15,223 nt of DNA, taken from the NCBI GenBank assembly GCA_002345965.1, contig DDTF01000036.1, positions 1 through 15,223 of the forward strand. The letters are read 5' to 3'. The position numbers were made by a program, and so were the translations under genes. Shown here piece after piece: positions 6,989-14,213 of this stretch (the first letter of the stretch is position 1; each line of letters opens with the position of its first letter). The stretch is from Flammeovirgaceae bacterium UBA2371 (GTDB lineage Bacteria > Bacteroidota > Bacteroidia > Cytophagales > Cyclobacteriaceae). The notes under the pieces were generated by a model that made no database searches, was not told where the DNA came from, and saw only the letters and a list, made by a program, of their open reading frames with translations.

Positions 6989-8269
6989 GTGCGATCAGGT
7001 GGCCTACTTGTATTACTATTAATTGTCACCCTTGGCTATTCTCAATCCCCATCAGGGATTACATGGAATGACAAAGAATACCTTGCTCTTCCACTCAAGG
7101 CAACTTACGGAGTTGCTCAACCATCACTCCCGGCAAGGCACTCCCTCAAACCCTATTGTCCACGGGTAGTCAATCAAACTGGATTGGCCACCAGTGCGGT
7201 ATGGGCCAGTATATGGTATGGTCAATCACTTGCACAAGCTGCAAGTTGTCTTGAAAGTGCCAGCGTTAAAATTACCAACAACGCCTTCTCTCCATTATTT
7301 ACCTACCGTTCCATCAACACGAATTCCAATTGTGATACACCTATCAGTCTGGTTTCTGTGTTAAATCATCTGGTCACTTCCGGGACTCCACGTTTCAGCG
7401 AATTCAATGACCTGTGTCCTGCTTCCATTCCGGCAGCGATACAATCAATGGCGGACAAAAATAAAATCGATGGGTACATCAAACTATTCAATCCGTTTGA
7501 TACACAACCGTTAAAAACGCAAGCCATAAAAAAAGCGTTGCACAACAATCACCCCGTGGTGATTGGCATGATTGCACCCCCCTCCTTATCACTTGCAGAT
7601 CAATTCTGGCAACCTCGTGAGCGGCCTGACACCACCTTTGCTGCGCAAGCACTGTGTGTGGTGGGATATGACGATCAAAAATTTGGAGGCGCTTTTGAAG
7701 TGGTGAATCAGTGGGGTAAAAGCTGGGGAGAAAATGGGTTTACCTGGATACGTTATGTAGACATGGCGCAGTTTATGCGGTATGGATTTGAATTGATCAA
7801 CAGTTCCAAATGCATTCCCTTACCCAAGGCCACTGTTGTACTATACGGTGATGATGGCAAAGTGATAGATCAACTTGCCATCGCCAATAATAAACATCAA
7901 ATAAAAAAGCCACTCAAGATAGGCACCCGGTTTAGGGTAACCATTCGTGCCAACAGCGGGATGTTTACATATTTCGTGATCAAGGAAAGAGACGCAACCC
8001 TATTATTTCCAACCCACCAAGTGCATCCCTACATTACACAATCACTTACCCTTCCCGGCAATGAAAGCTACTACCAACTTGAAGGCGTACCTCAAATCAA
8101 TGAACTCTATTTCATCACCTCGCCCCATCAGATTGATACAATGTGGTTAAAAGATCAAATAGAAGACAACCTGTTGTTCCGTAAGATCGATCATCCGCCA
8201 ACAAGCGCTGTTGCTCCTGCACCTGAAGAAAATTTACAAGTACTCCTTATTGAGCTGGAGCAGTTTTAG
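6989..8269 (+). CDS. Exported papain-fold (C1) pseudoprotease with C-terminal beta domain
   Basis: Last gene of the operon; start GTG, two bases after the caspase stop, giving a 426-aa product with signal peptide 1-19 (ending LGYS). Residues about 50-272 follow the C1 papain pattern: the oxyanion-hole Gln is Q63 in VVNQTGLATSAVW, and the C-terminal block ALCVVGYDD...FEVVNQWGKSWGENGF holds the Asn at N240. However, the residue six after Q63, where papain has catalytic Cys25, is Ser69, and the position of catalytic His is Gln220 (FAAQAL in place of the usual .GHA.). Peptidase activity is therefore unlikely. Residues about 280-380 are a beta-rich region resembling DUF4384 (TYFVIKERDATLLFP; LPGNES), followed by a Pro/Ala-rich tail. 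Its 3' end overlaps that of the converging PPK2 gene by 23 bp. Confidence 0.83.
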   Translation: MRSGGLLVLLLIVTLGYSQSPSGITWNDKEYLALPLKATYGVAQPSLPARHSLKPYCPRVVNQTGLATSAVWASIWYGQSLAQAASCLESASVKITNNAFSPLFTYRSINTNSNCDTPISLVSVLNHLVTSGTPRFSEFNDLCPASIPAAIQSMADKNKIDGYIKLFNPFDTQPLKTQAIKKALHNNHPVVIGMIAPPSLSLADQFWQPRERPDTTFAAQALCVVGYDDQKFGGAFEVVNQWGKSWGENGFTWIRYVDMAQFMRYGFELINSSKCIPLPKATVVLYGDDGKVIDQLAIANNKHQIKKPLKIGTRFRVTIRANSGMFTYFVIKERDATLLFPTHQVHPYITQSLTLPGNESYYQLEGVPQINELYFITSPHQIDTMWLKDQIEDNLLFRKIDHPPTSAVAPAPEENLQVLLIELEQF

Positions 8270-9248
8270 CTTTTCTTTTTACTGGTGTCTTTTTTTTAGC
8301 GGGTCTTTTTTTTGACTTCTTTTTAGATTTTGGCTTTCCGTTTGAATCATCCTTCTCCGCCATCAGGTGAAGTTTGGCTCTTTGAAGTTCTGCTTTCTGC
8401 CCTTCGGTGACAATAGGGTATTGCATTTTAAGCTTATCAAAATAGCGATAAATCACGGAAGCAATGGCTAGTCGCGCAAACCACTTGTTGTCTGCCGGGA
8501 TGATAAACCACGGTGCATTTTCTGTGGAGGTCTCAGAAATGGCTTTTTCATAGGCAGTCTGGTAGTGATCCCAAAAACCACGTTCTTTCAGGTCGCTCAA
8601 GGAAAATTTCCAATTCTTACTGGGGTCATCAATCCGCTCCAAAAATCTTTTCTTCTGTTCTTTTTTCGAAACATTCAAAAAGAATTTGAGCACCAACATA
8701 CCATTGTCTGTCAGGTTTTTCTCATACCTTCTGATTTGCTTGTAGCGGTTGCGCCAGAATTTTTCATCGATGTCTCTTAAAGAATCTATTCCCGGAATAT
8801 TCTCATTCAAAATAAATTCAGGATGGACCTTGGTCACCAGCACGTTTTCATAGTGTGATCTGTTGTGGATGGCGATCTCCCCTCTTGCCGGCAATGCAAG
8901 GCTATGGCGCCAAAAGAAATCATGATCTAATTCATGGGAGTTGGGTGCTTTAAAACTGTACACCTTTACCCCCAGTGGGTTAAACCCAGACATGATGTGT
9001 TTTACTGCTCCGTCCTTGCCAGCTGCATCCATCGCCTGAAAGATAATCAGCACGCTGTGTTCATTGTGCGCATACAACTTGTCCTGAATTTCGGCCAAAT
9101 GTTTACGCCCCATTTCCAACATCGCTTCAGAGTCCTTCTTGTTGAGCGTCTTACCTATGTATTTGGTCTTGTGGTCCTTGAGTTTGAGTTTCTTACCGGG
9201 TTTTACACGCAACGCGTTGATTTGAATAATTTTTTCATCGGCTAGCAT
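8247..9248 (-). CDS. ppk2: Polyphosphate kinase 2 (PPK2), class III-like, with Lys-rich tail
   Basis: Transfers phosphate between inorganic polyphosphate and nucleotides in the cytoplasm, commonly to rephosphorylate AMP or ADP. The 333-aa product has the Walker A motif QAMDAAGKDG at residues 71-80, the Walker B-like IHNRSHYENVLV at 127-138 and a lid region around KNWKFSLSDLKERGFW (211-226), then PWFIIPADNKWFARL. NRSHYE in place of the DRSWY of class I enzymes suggests class III, judged by eye. The core ends near residue 297. The last 31 residues (303-333) contain 15 Lys/Arg and no obvious fold, an unusual extension. The ATG gives a start that agrees with the family N-terminus. It lies 75 bp after the CoA-binding gene, so it may share that transcript or have its own promoter. 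Confidence 0.93.
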   Translation of the reverse strand: MLADEKIIQINALRVKPGKKLKLKDHKTKYIGKTLNKKDSEAMLEMGRKHLAEIQDKLYAHNEHSVLIIFQAMDAAGKDGAVKHIMSGFNPLGVKVYSFKAPNSHELDHDFFWRHSLALPARGEIAIHNRSHYENVLVTKVHPEFILNENIPGIDSLRDIDEKFWRNRYKQIRRYEKNLTDNGMLVLKFFLNVSKKEQKKRFLERIDDPSKNWKFSLSDLKERGFWDHYQTAYEKAISETSTENAPWFIIPADNKWFARLAIASVIYRYFDKLKMQYPIVTEGQKAELQRAKLHLMAEKDDSNGKPKSKKKSKKRPAKKKTPVKRKAKTAPAQ

Positions 9249-9323
9249 AACTAATCAGGTTTGGATGGATAATAAATCTACGATGATATCCTTCCTCCCG
9301 ATATGATTTGGGTCAGGTTTAGC

Positions 9324-9689
9324 TCAAAATTGGTGTGTCCGCAACATCACCAAAGTACAAGCTTCCAGGGCTTCAACGCCATTATCCTCCGCCATTTGTT
9401 CAAAATCCGCGTTTTCAGTGCCAGGATTAAAGATGATCCTTTTAGGCTTCAGGCTTAGCAGGTAGTCGTACCATTCCGGCTGGTGCTGCGGGCCGATATA
9501 AAGTGTAATGGTATCTACCTCTTCGATGACAGGCTTGGAACGAATATCCAGAATACTTTGCCCGAAAACCTCACCTTTTTTTATTCCTATGGGTACAATG
9601 GGATGTCCATATTCACTTAACATCGAAGCCGCTATGTAAGCATATCGGCCTGGATTAGTAGTAGCACCAACAATAACCGTTTTCTTCAT
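9324..9689 (-). CDS. CoA-binding domain protein (YccU-like)
   Basis: Small single-domain Rossmann protein of the CoA_binding_2 type; its role in the cell is not known. The 121-aa length is normal for the family. The N-terminus MKKTVIVGATTNPGRYAY is the nucleotide/CoA-binding loop, followed by the family strand DTITLYIGPQHQPEWYDY and the motif KRIIFNPGTEN at about 83-93. It starts inside the stop codon of the FAD oxidoreductase gene (ATGA overlap), so translation is probably coupled to it. Only a cytoplasmic ligand-binding role can be supported. Confidence 0.9.
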   Translation of the reverse strand: MKKTVIVGATTNPGRYAYIAASMLSEYGHPIVPIGIKKGEVFGQSILDIRSKPVIEEVDTITLYIGPQHQPEWYDYLLSLKPKRIIFNPGTENADFEQMAEDNGVEALEACTLVMLRTHQF

Positions 9690-11269
9690 TTTACTATTTT
9701 GTCAAAGTATAATTTAATGGCAGCTTCAGCACATCGTTCTCCATCCATGGCTGCAGAAACGATACCACCGGCATACCCAGCTCCCTCCCCGGATGGGAAA
9801 AGTCCACGAAGCTGCGGATGCTCCAGCGTCTCTTTGTCCCTGGGTATTCTAACCGGAGAAGATGTTCTACTTTCAACACCGACTACCTGTGCATCGTTCG
9901 TCAGGTAGCCCTTCATTTTTGTTCCAAAATTTTTGAATCCCTGCCTTAACCCACTGATGAGAAACCCTGGGAGCACTTCTTCCATTTCTATTGAAGTTAA
10001 TCCCGGCTGATAGGAAGTATCCAATAGCTGTGATGAATGTTTGCCATTGACAAAATCCACAAGCCGCTGGGCCGGAGCGCGCTGGGTATTGCCTGCTACC
10101 ACACATGCCTTTTGTTCAATCTCCTTTTGAAAATACATGCCAGCCAATGGTCCATACTTTTCATACGCTTTGAATCTGCGCTCATCCACCGCCATCACAA
10201 TTCCTGAATTGGCAAATTTTGAATCCCTTCGCGAGGGGCTCATCCCATTCACAACCACTTCACCTGGTGCGGTTGCAGAAGGTACAATAAATCCACCCGG
10301 ACACATGCAGAAAGAGAACACACCATGCTCCGCACCATCCACTTTTGCCTGATGAACCAGCGCGTAAGCCGATGCCGGCAAATAAGGATCCCGTGATTCG
10401 CAATGATACTGCAACTGATCAATCAACAATTGACTGTGCTCCACCCTTACGCCTAAAGCAAATGGTTTTGATTCAATAAGAATTTTTTTTCTGTACAGCA
10501 GTTCATAGACATCGCGTGCGGAATGGCCTGTAGCCAGTATGACAGCATCACTTTTGATTTTTTCTCCTGCTTCTGTTATTACTCCCTTGATAGAACCGCC
10601 TTCCAATACCAGATCAGTCAATTTGGTATTGAAATGAATTTCACCGCCAGCATTCAAAATACTTTCTCTCAGGTTACTTACCACTGCCGGCAACTTGTTG
10701 GTGCCAATGTGCGGGTGGGCTTCATACAATATTTCCTCCTTGGCACCATGCTCTACCAACACTTCCAGTATTCGTTTTACATCTCCTCTTTTTTTGGAAC
10801 GCGTATAAAGTTTACCATCGGAATAGGTTCCTGCCCCTCCTTCGCCAAAACAATAATTGGATTCAGGATTTACAATGTGCTCTTTATTGATGGCGGCCAG
10901 GTCTCGCCTTCTGCTGCGCACCTCTTTACCCCGTTCGATTACAATTGGTTTTACCCCCAATTCAATCAGGCGCAGGGCAGCAAATAAACCGGCAGGACCC
11001 GCACCCACTACTATAGCCGCAGGTGCAGTAGACACATTCTGGTAGCCCTCCTTGATGGGATGCCTTGGCTGCAGTTTATCTTTTGGCGTAAGCTCTACCA
11101 ACACCCGCACAACCACTTTTTTTCCACGCGCATCGATAGATCGTTTGAGCGGCTCGATGTGTATGTCGTCTGCCGAAAGGAGGTTTAGCTTTCTCCTCAG
11201 GTTTGAGGGAAATACCTCTTCATTGTAGGCCTCTTCGGGAGAGAGTACCAGTTCTATTGTTTTTGTCAA
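9686..11269 (-). CDS. FAD-dependent oxidoreductase (COG2509-like)
   Basis: Predicted cytoplasmic flavoprotein of an uncharacterised family; substrate unknown. The 527-aa product has a leading region of about 80 residues (LSPEEAYNEEVF, KRSIDARGK), then a Rossmann FAD site GAGPAGLFAA starting at residue 89 and the conserved ERG at 112-114. Further on are GEGGAGTYSDGKLYTRSKK and HPHIGTNKLP, both characteristic of this family, and a C-terminal FAD block with GEGAGYAGGIVSAAMDG around 494-510. The start is TTG at 11267-11269, chosen because no ATG lies nearby and the first residues match the family. It lies 26 bp after the MORN gene and overlaps the next gene by four bases. Name by family recognition, not search. 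Confidence 0.88.
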   Translation of the reverse strand: MTKTIELVLSPEEAYNEEVFPSNLRRKLNLLSADDIHIEPLKRSIDARGKKVVVRVLVELTPKDKLQPRHPIKEGYQNVSTAPAAIVVGAGPAGLFAALRLIELGVKPIVIERGKEVRSRRRDLAAINKEHIVNPESNYCFGEGGAGTYSDGKLYTRSKKRGDVKRILEVLVEHGAKEEILYEAHPHIGTNKLPAVVSNLRESILNAGGEIHFNTKLTDLVLEGGSIKGVITEAGEKIKSDAVILATGHSARDVYELLYRKKILIESKPFALGVRVEHSQLLIDQLQYHCESRDPYLPASAYALVHQAKVDGAEHGVFSFCMCPGGFIVPSATAPGEVVVNGMSPSRRDSKFANSGIVMAVDERRFKAYEKYGPLAGMYFQKEIEQKACVVAGNTQRAPAQRLVDFVNGKHSSQLLDTSYQPGLTSIEMEEVLPGFLISGLRQGFKNFGTKMKGYLTNDAQVVGVESRTSSPVRIPRDKETLEHPQLRGLFPSGEGAGYAGGIVSAAMDGERCAEAAIKLYFDKIVK

Positions 11270-11295
11270 GTGTGAAAGGTATTTATCCTTTAAAA

Positions 11296-13107
11296 TTATC
11301 TCCTTCCATCGAAAGAGAATGCGTATCCAAAATTAAAACCAAAACGAAATGTTTGGGCAAACTTATTCTTTGTAAGTGTAGAAAACACATTTTCAAAAAT
11401 AGGTTCCACATCAAAACTGCGATATCCTACATCATAGCCCACGTAGGCGTCTATGGTAAAACCGTTGCCATTATTTTTCTGCATCAACCGTGTTCCCAGC
11501 AAAATGCCATATTCTGCTCTTTGCTCTGAAGCGCTGGCAGTAATTTGCGTAGACTGCGATGGCGAGAAAATCATATTGGCGAAATGCCCCACATTGGTAA
11601 ACCGGACTTCGTGTGCAAAATACCACATCCCTGTCTTCACCGGATTATAAAATTTTTGTTTTACAGAAATGGCATAGCCTCTCTGAAATATTCTGTTTTG
11701 AGCCACTTCACTGTCTGATGAAAAGAAGGGATCTCTAATTCCTTCAAACTCAAATTCATGTCCCAGGCGTTCCTGGTTATAGAACTCCACTGCTACCGGG
11801 AAAGTGCCAATAAAGGTTGCAAAAGGATTGCCCTGAATTATCACCCCTCTGTATTCAGGAAAACGCTCTTTGAAATAGTAGAATCCTCTTTTGGCATCTC
11901 TAGAAACAGTGACCACTGCGGGTGAAGGACGGTTTAACAAGGAGTTGATTTCACCCACCAGGTCTTTGTCTTCGTAAAATGGTTTGTAATAACCTGTCAG
12001 GGAACCATCTTCGGCATACAGTTCCCATGTGCCTACCCTTAGATCATCTTCTATTACTCCTTTTGTCTGCAAGGTGCCGCTCGCATAGTAGCCGTGGTAA
12101 ACGCCTTTCCCTTTTTCAAACTGACATTCTCCTTCCAGTTTTCCATCTTCAAAATAATAGTGCCACAGCCCCTGATTTTTTCCATCCACTATCTCTCCTA
12201 CTGTTTTCAATTTGCCGCTTTCATGGTATTCGCGGTATTGACCTGTACCAGCAGAATAAGTGATTTCGCTTTTTAGGCCTCCGCCCGGATTGAACGCACT
12301 CCAGTATCCATTCTTTTTACCACCCACAAATTCACCCTGCGCACTTATTTTTCCATCTTCAAAATAGTAGTTCCATTTGCCTACCGGCACATCAAATTCA
12401 AATTGACCTTCGGAACTGACATTACCGGAAGGGTAATAGTATTTCCAAATGCCATTCTTCTTTCCATTTAAATAATCGCCTTCTCCACTCAGTGTACCAT
12501 CTTCAGCAAAGTATCGCCAGTGACCAGCATTGCGTGTTCCCGATTTAGGGCCTTCGGCCATTATTTTCCCGGAGTGATAATACTCTATGTAGCGTCCATT
12601 GTCTTCTACGTATTCAATTTCACCTTTGAGTACTCCATCTTCAAAATAGGTTTTCCACAAACCCTGCCTCATGTTATCCTGATAGGATCCCTCTTCTTTT
12701 AACTTGCCACTTTCATAAAACACCTTCCACACGCCTTCCCGCTTTTTTTCATTGATGGTGCCTTCCATGCTTTTTTGTCCGTTCTCATAATAATACTCCC
12801 ACAAACCATAATTGGAATTCTGCCGAAGTACGCCCCGCATTTTCAGGTTGCCTGTTTCATAAAAAAATTCCCATACACCGGTAGTCTCATTGTTTACAAA
12901 ATGACCTTTGGATTCGATGTTGCCGTTGAGGAAGTAAGAGACATAGCGACCATGCACTAGGTTGGAAATGGTATCTTTTACCTGGTAGATTTCTTTCAGG
13001 TTTTTCTTTTCAGCATCGTGATAGGTATAGCGCGTAGCTCCCTGTGCCAGGCTCTCACCATAGCAGGAAACAATTAAACTGACCACCAAGACGATGAACT
13101 TATTCAC
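11296..13107 (-). CDS. Secreted MORN-repeat protein with barrel-like C-terminus
   Basis: Function unknown; probably attached to or inserted in the outer membrane. The 603-aa product starts with GTG: the codon two positions upstream is a stop (TGA), and the GTG gives a clean signal peptide (1-22, ending SLAQ). Residues about 53-372 are fourteen MORN/YwqK-type repeats of the form G.W..Y...G....EG. Residues about 400-603 are rich in alternating hydrophobic and aromatic residues, with GILLGTRL, IDAYVGYDVGY and FRFGFNFGYAFSF, which resemble beta-barrel strands of the DUF3575 sort. The protein does not end in an aromatic residue (it ends DGRR), so a standard barrel signal is not obvious. It lies 46 bp after the dioxygenase gene and 26 bp before the FAD gene. 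YwqK-type proteins have been called antitoxins; nothing here supports that. Confidence 0.85.
   Translation of the reverse strand: MNKFIVLVVSLIVSCYGESLAQGATRYTYHDAEKKNLKEIYQVKDTISNLVHGRYVSYFLNGNIESKGHFVNNETTGVWEFFYETGNLKMRGVLRQNSNYGLWEYYYENGQKSMEGTINEKKREGVWKVFYESGKLKEEGSYQDNMRQGLWKTYFEDGVLKGEIEYVEDNGRYIEYYHSGKIMAEGPKSGTRNAGHWRYFAEDGTLSGEGDYLNGKKNGIWKYYYPSGNVSSEGQFEFDVPVGKWNYYFEDGKISAQGEFVGGKKNGYWSAFNPGGGLKSEITYSAGTGQYREYHESGKLKTVGEIVDGKNQGLWHYYFEDGKLEGECQFEKGKGVYHGYYASGTLQTKGVIEDDLRVGTWELYAEDGSLTGYYKPFYEDKDLVGEINSLLNRPSPAVVTVSRDAKRGFYYFKERFPEYRGVIIQGNPFATFIGTFPVAVEFYNQERLGHEFEFEGIRDPFFSSDSEVAQNRIFQRGYAISVKQKFYNPVKTGMWYFAHEVRFTNVGHFANMIFSPSQSTQITASASEQRAEYGILLGTRLMQKNNGNGFTIDAYVGYDVGYRSFDVEPIFENVFSTLTKNKFAQTFRFGFNFGYAFSFDGRR
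11992..12951 (-). repeat. Fourteen MORN-type repeats
   Basis: Protein-level repeats of about 23 residues; starting points at residues 53, 77, 101, 125, 149, 171, 195, 219, 243, 267, 289, 313, 335 and 359. From repeat 4 onward the turn mostly alternates between (S)G and EDG, suggesting a two-repeat unit. Repeats 6, 11 and 13 start GxY rather than GxW, and each follows a spacer two residues shorter than usual. Confidence 0.85.
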
Positions 13108-13109
13108 GC

Positions 13110-13122
13110 TTCAATTATTGAA
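13110..13122. promoter_or_regulatory. Inverted repeat next to the MORN gene start
   Basis: TTCAAT-T-ATTGAA is a perfect palindrome with six-base arms and a one-base centre. It ends two bases before the MORN gene GTG. It could be a repressor site or affect translation, but a palindrome of this length in AT-rich DNA can occur by chance. Confidence 0.2.
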
Positions 13123-13153
13123 CAGTAAATTTAGCGAGAATTTAAGGTAAAGT

Positions 13154-14107
13154 CTACTGGCTCAGGGCCTTAATCACTGCTGCTTTTCCCCATTCTGCCT
13201 GTTCTTCTTCAGACCACAGTTCAGGGAAGAACATGATCTTTTGAAAGCGAGGGGGCAGGTATTTCTGCCAATTGGTACCTCCTGTTGCCTTGATGTCTTC
13301 AGGATCTTTTTGCAAGTAACGTGCGGTTGCTTTTAAATGTGCCAAAGGCCACAAAACATTAGCCAGCGTGTCGTATTCGCGCAAACGTTCGATCAACTCT
13401 TTGGAGCCCTTGAACCGGTCGTTGTAAACTTTTCTGATGTTGACCTCTTTGTACCTGATGGCTGTTTCCAGAAATTCTTTGCCGTATTTTTTTTCAAATT
13501 GCTGCAAGGTCAATGTCTTTTTGCCGGACTTCAATTCGGTGGCCCCACTGCGCCAGTAGAGGTTGTCCACCAATTTTTCGATGGATGCATTTGACTTTAG
13601 TTCCTCTCTGCTATCGATGGCCGTCAAATTGATTAAGTCGGAAGAACACAATTCAATCAGTCGGTATTGGGCTGATTGGAAACCACTTGCCGGCAGCAAA
13701 GCCATTCTAAAATTCAGAAATTGCTCTTTTTCCATGCCATCGATCATGATCATGAAAGAGTTTTCGAGGTGTCTGAAATAGCGGATGATCCGGTCGAGCC
13801 GGGTAACAAACATTTTTTCTGTGAGTTTGTTATCGAAGGAAATTTGTTCAATCTCCAAAAGGATCAACCTGAAATACAATTCGGTGATCTGGTGATAGAG
13901 TATAAAAATTTTTTCGTCAGGGAAGTGTGTTTTTGGATTTTGAAGGCTAAGCAGGGTATCCAAATGTATGTAATCCCAGTAGGTAAGATAATCGGAATGC
14001 AAAAGTCCGTCCAGGTAGGCAGTCAGGTCCTGACCCATTACCTTGTACTTTTCTTCCAGTTTTTTTACTAATTCTACAACTTTTGGGTCAAGGGGAGATT
14101 TATCCAT
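13154..14107 (-). CDS. kynA: Tryptophan 2,3-dioxygenase-family protein
   Basis: Heme dioxygenase that would open the indole ring of tryptophan to N-formylkynurenine, the first step of the kynurenine pathway. The 317-aa product shows the family core FILYHQITELYF (68-79) and FRMALLPASGFQSAQYR (133-149). Against the Xanthomonas enzyme numbering from memory, Phe51 is F68, His55 is H72, Arg117 is R134 and Ser124 is S141, all with equal spacing. Heme His240 fits H257 (WPLAHLKATARYL) and Thr254 fits T275 in ATGGTN. Tyr113 appears to be F130, and about four extra residues lie between the heme His and the ATGGT loop. Bacterial relatives vary in activity, so a related indole substrate is possible. It diverges from gcdH across 106 bp. 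Confidence 0.83.
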   Translation of the reverse strand: MDKSPLDPKVVELVKKLEEKYKVMGQDLTAYLDGLLHSDYLTYWDYIHLDTLLSLQNPKTHFPDEKIFILYHQITELYFRLILLEIEQISFDNKLTEKMFVTRLDRIIRYFRHLENSFMIMIDGMEKEQFLNFRMALLPASGFQSAQYRLIELCSSDLINLTAIDSREELKSNASIEKLVDNLYWRSGATELKSGKKTLTLQQFEKKYGKEFLETAIRYKEVNIRKVYNDRFKGSKELIERLREYDTLANVLWPLAHLKATARYLQKDPEDIKATGGTNWQKYLPPRFQKIMFFPELWSEEEQAEWGKAAVIKALSQ

Positions 14108-14213
14108 GGAATTCTCAATACTTGATTAAATTTGTCGGAAAGTTAGAAATTAAAATGATTGCAACGAATGAGTTAAGTCATAAGTGCAATTCACCAACAA
14201 TAACAAAACACCT
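14108..14213. promoter_or_regulatory. Divergent promoter spacer between dioxygenase and gcdH genes
   Basis: 106 bp. On the plus strand TAAATTTG at 14127-14134 is an exact match to TAnnTTTG and would start gcdH transcription near 14141, with no clear -33 partner. On the minus strand TAACTTTC at 14138-14145 is a one-base mismatch to the same box, with TTG at 14162-14164 sixteen bases upstream of it, and would serve the dioxygenase gene. The two boxes are four bases apart, so the promoters may interfere. No operator for a known regulator was recognised. Confidence 0.3.

Noticed and set aside
9268..9323. Small inverted repeat (ATATC/GATAT) and TAGATTTA box upstream of PPK2
   Set aside because: Five-base arms and a one-base mismatch box without a -33 partner are too weak to call.
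10523..10987. 154-codon open frame on the plus strand inside the FAD oxidoreductase gene
   Set aside because: Antisense to conserved oxidoreductase sequence; no signal peptide, motif or start context that supports a real gene.
11296..13107. MORN protein as a YwqK-type antitoxin with a toxin partner
   Set aside because: No toxin-like gene is next to it, and the protein is exported with a barrel-like C-terminus, so the label would mislead.
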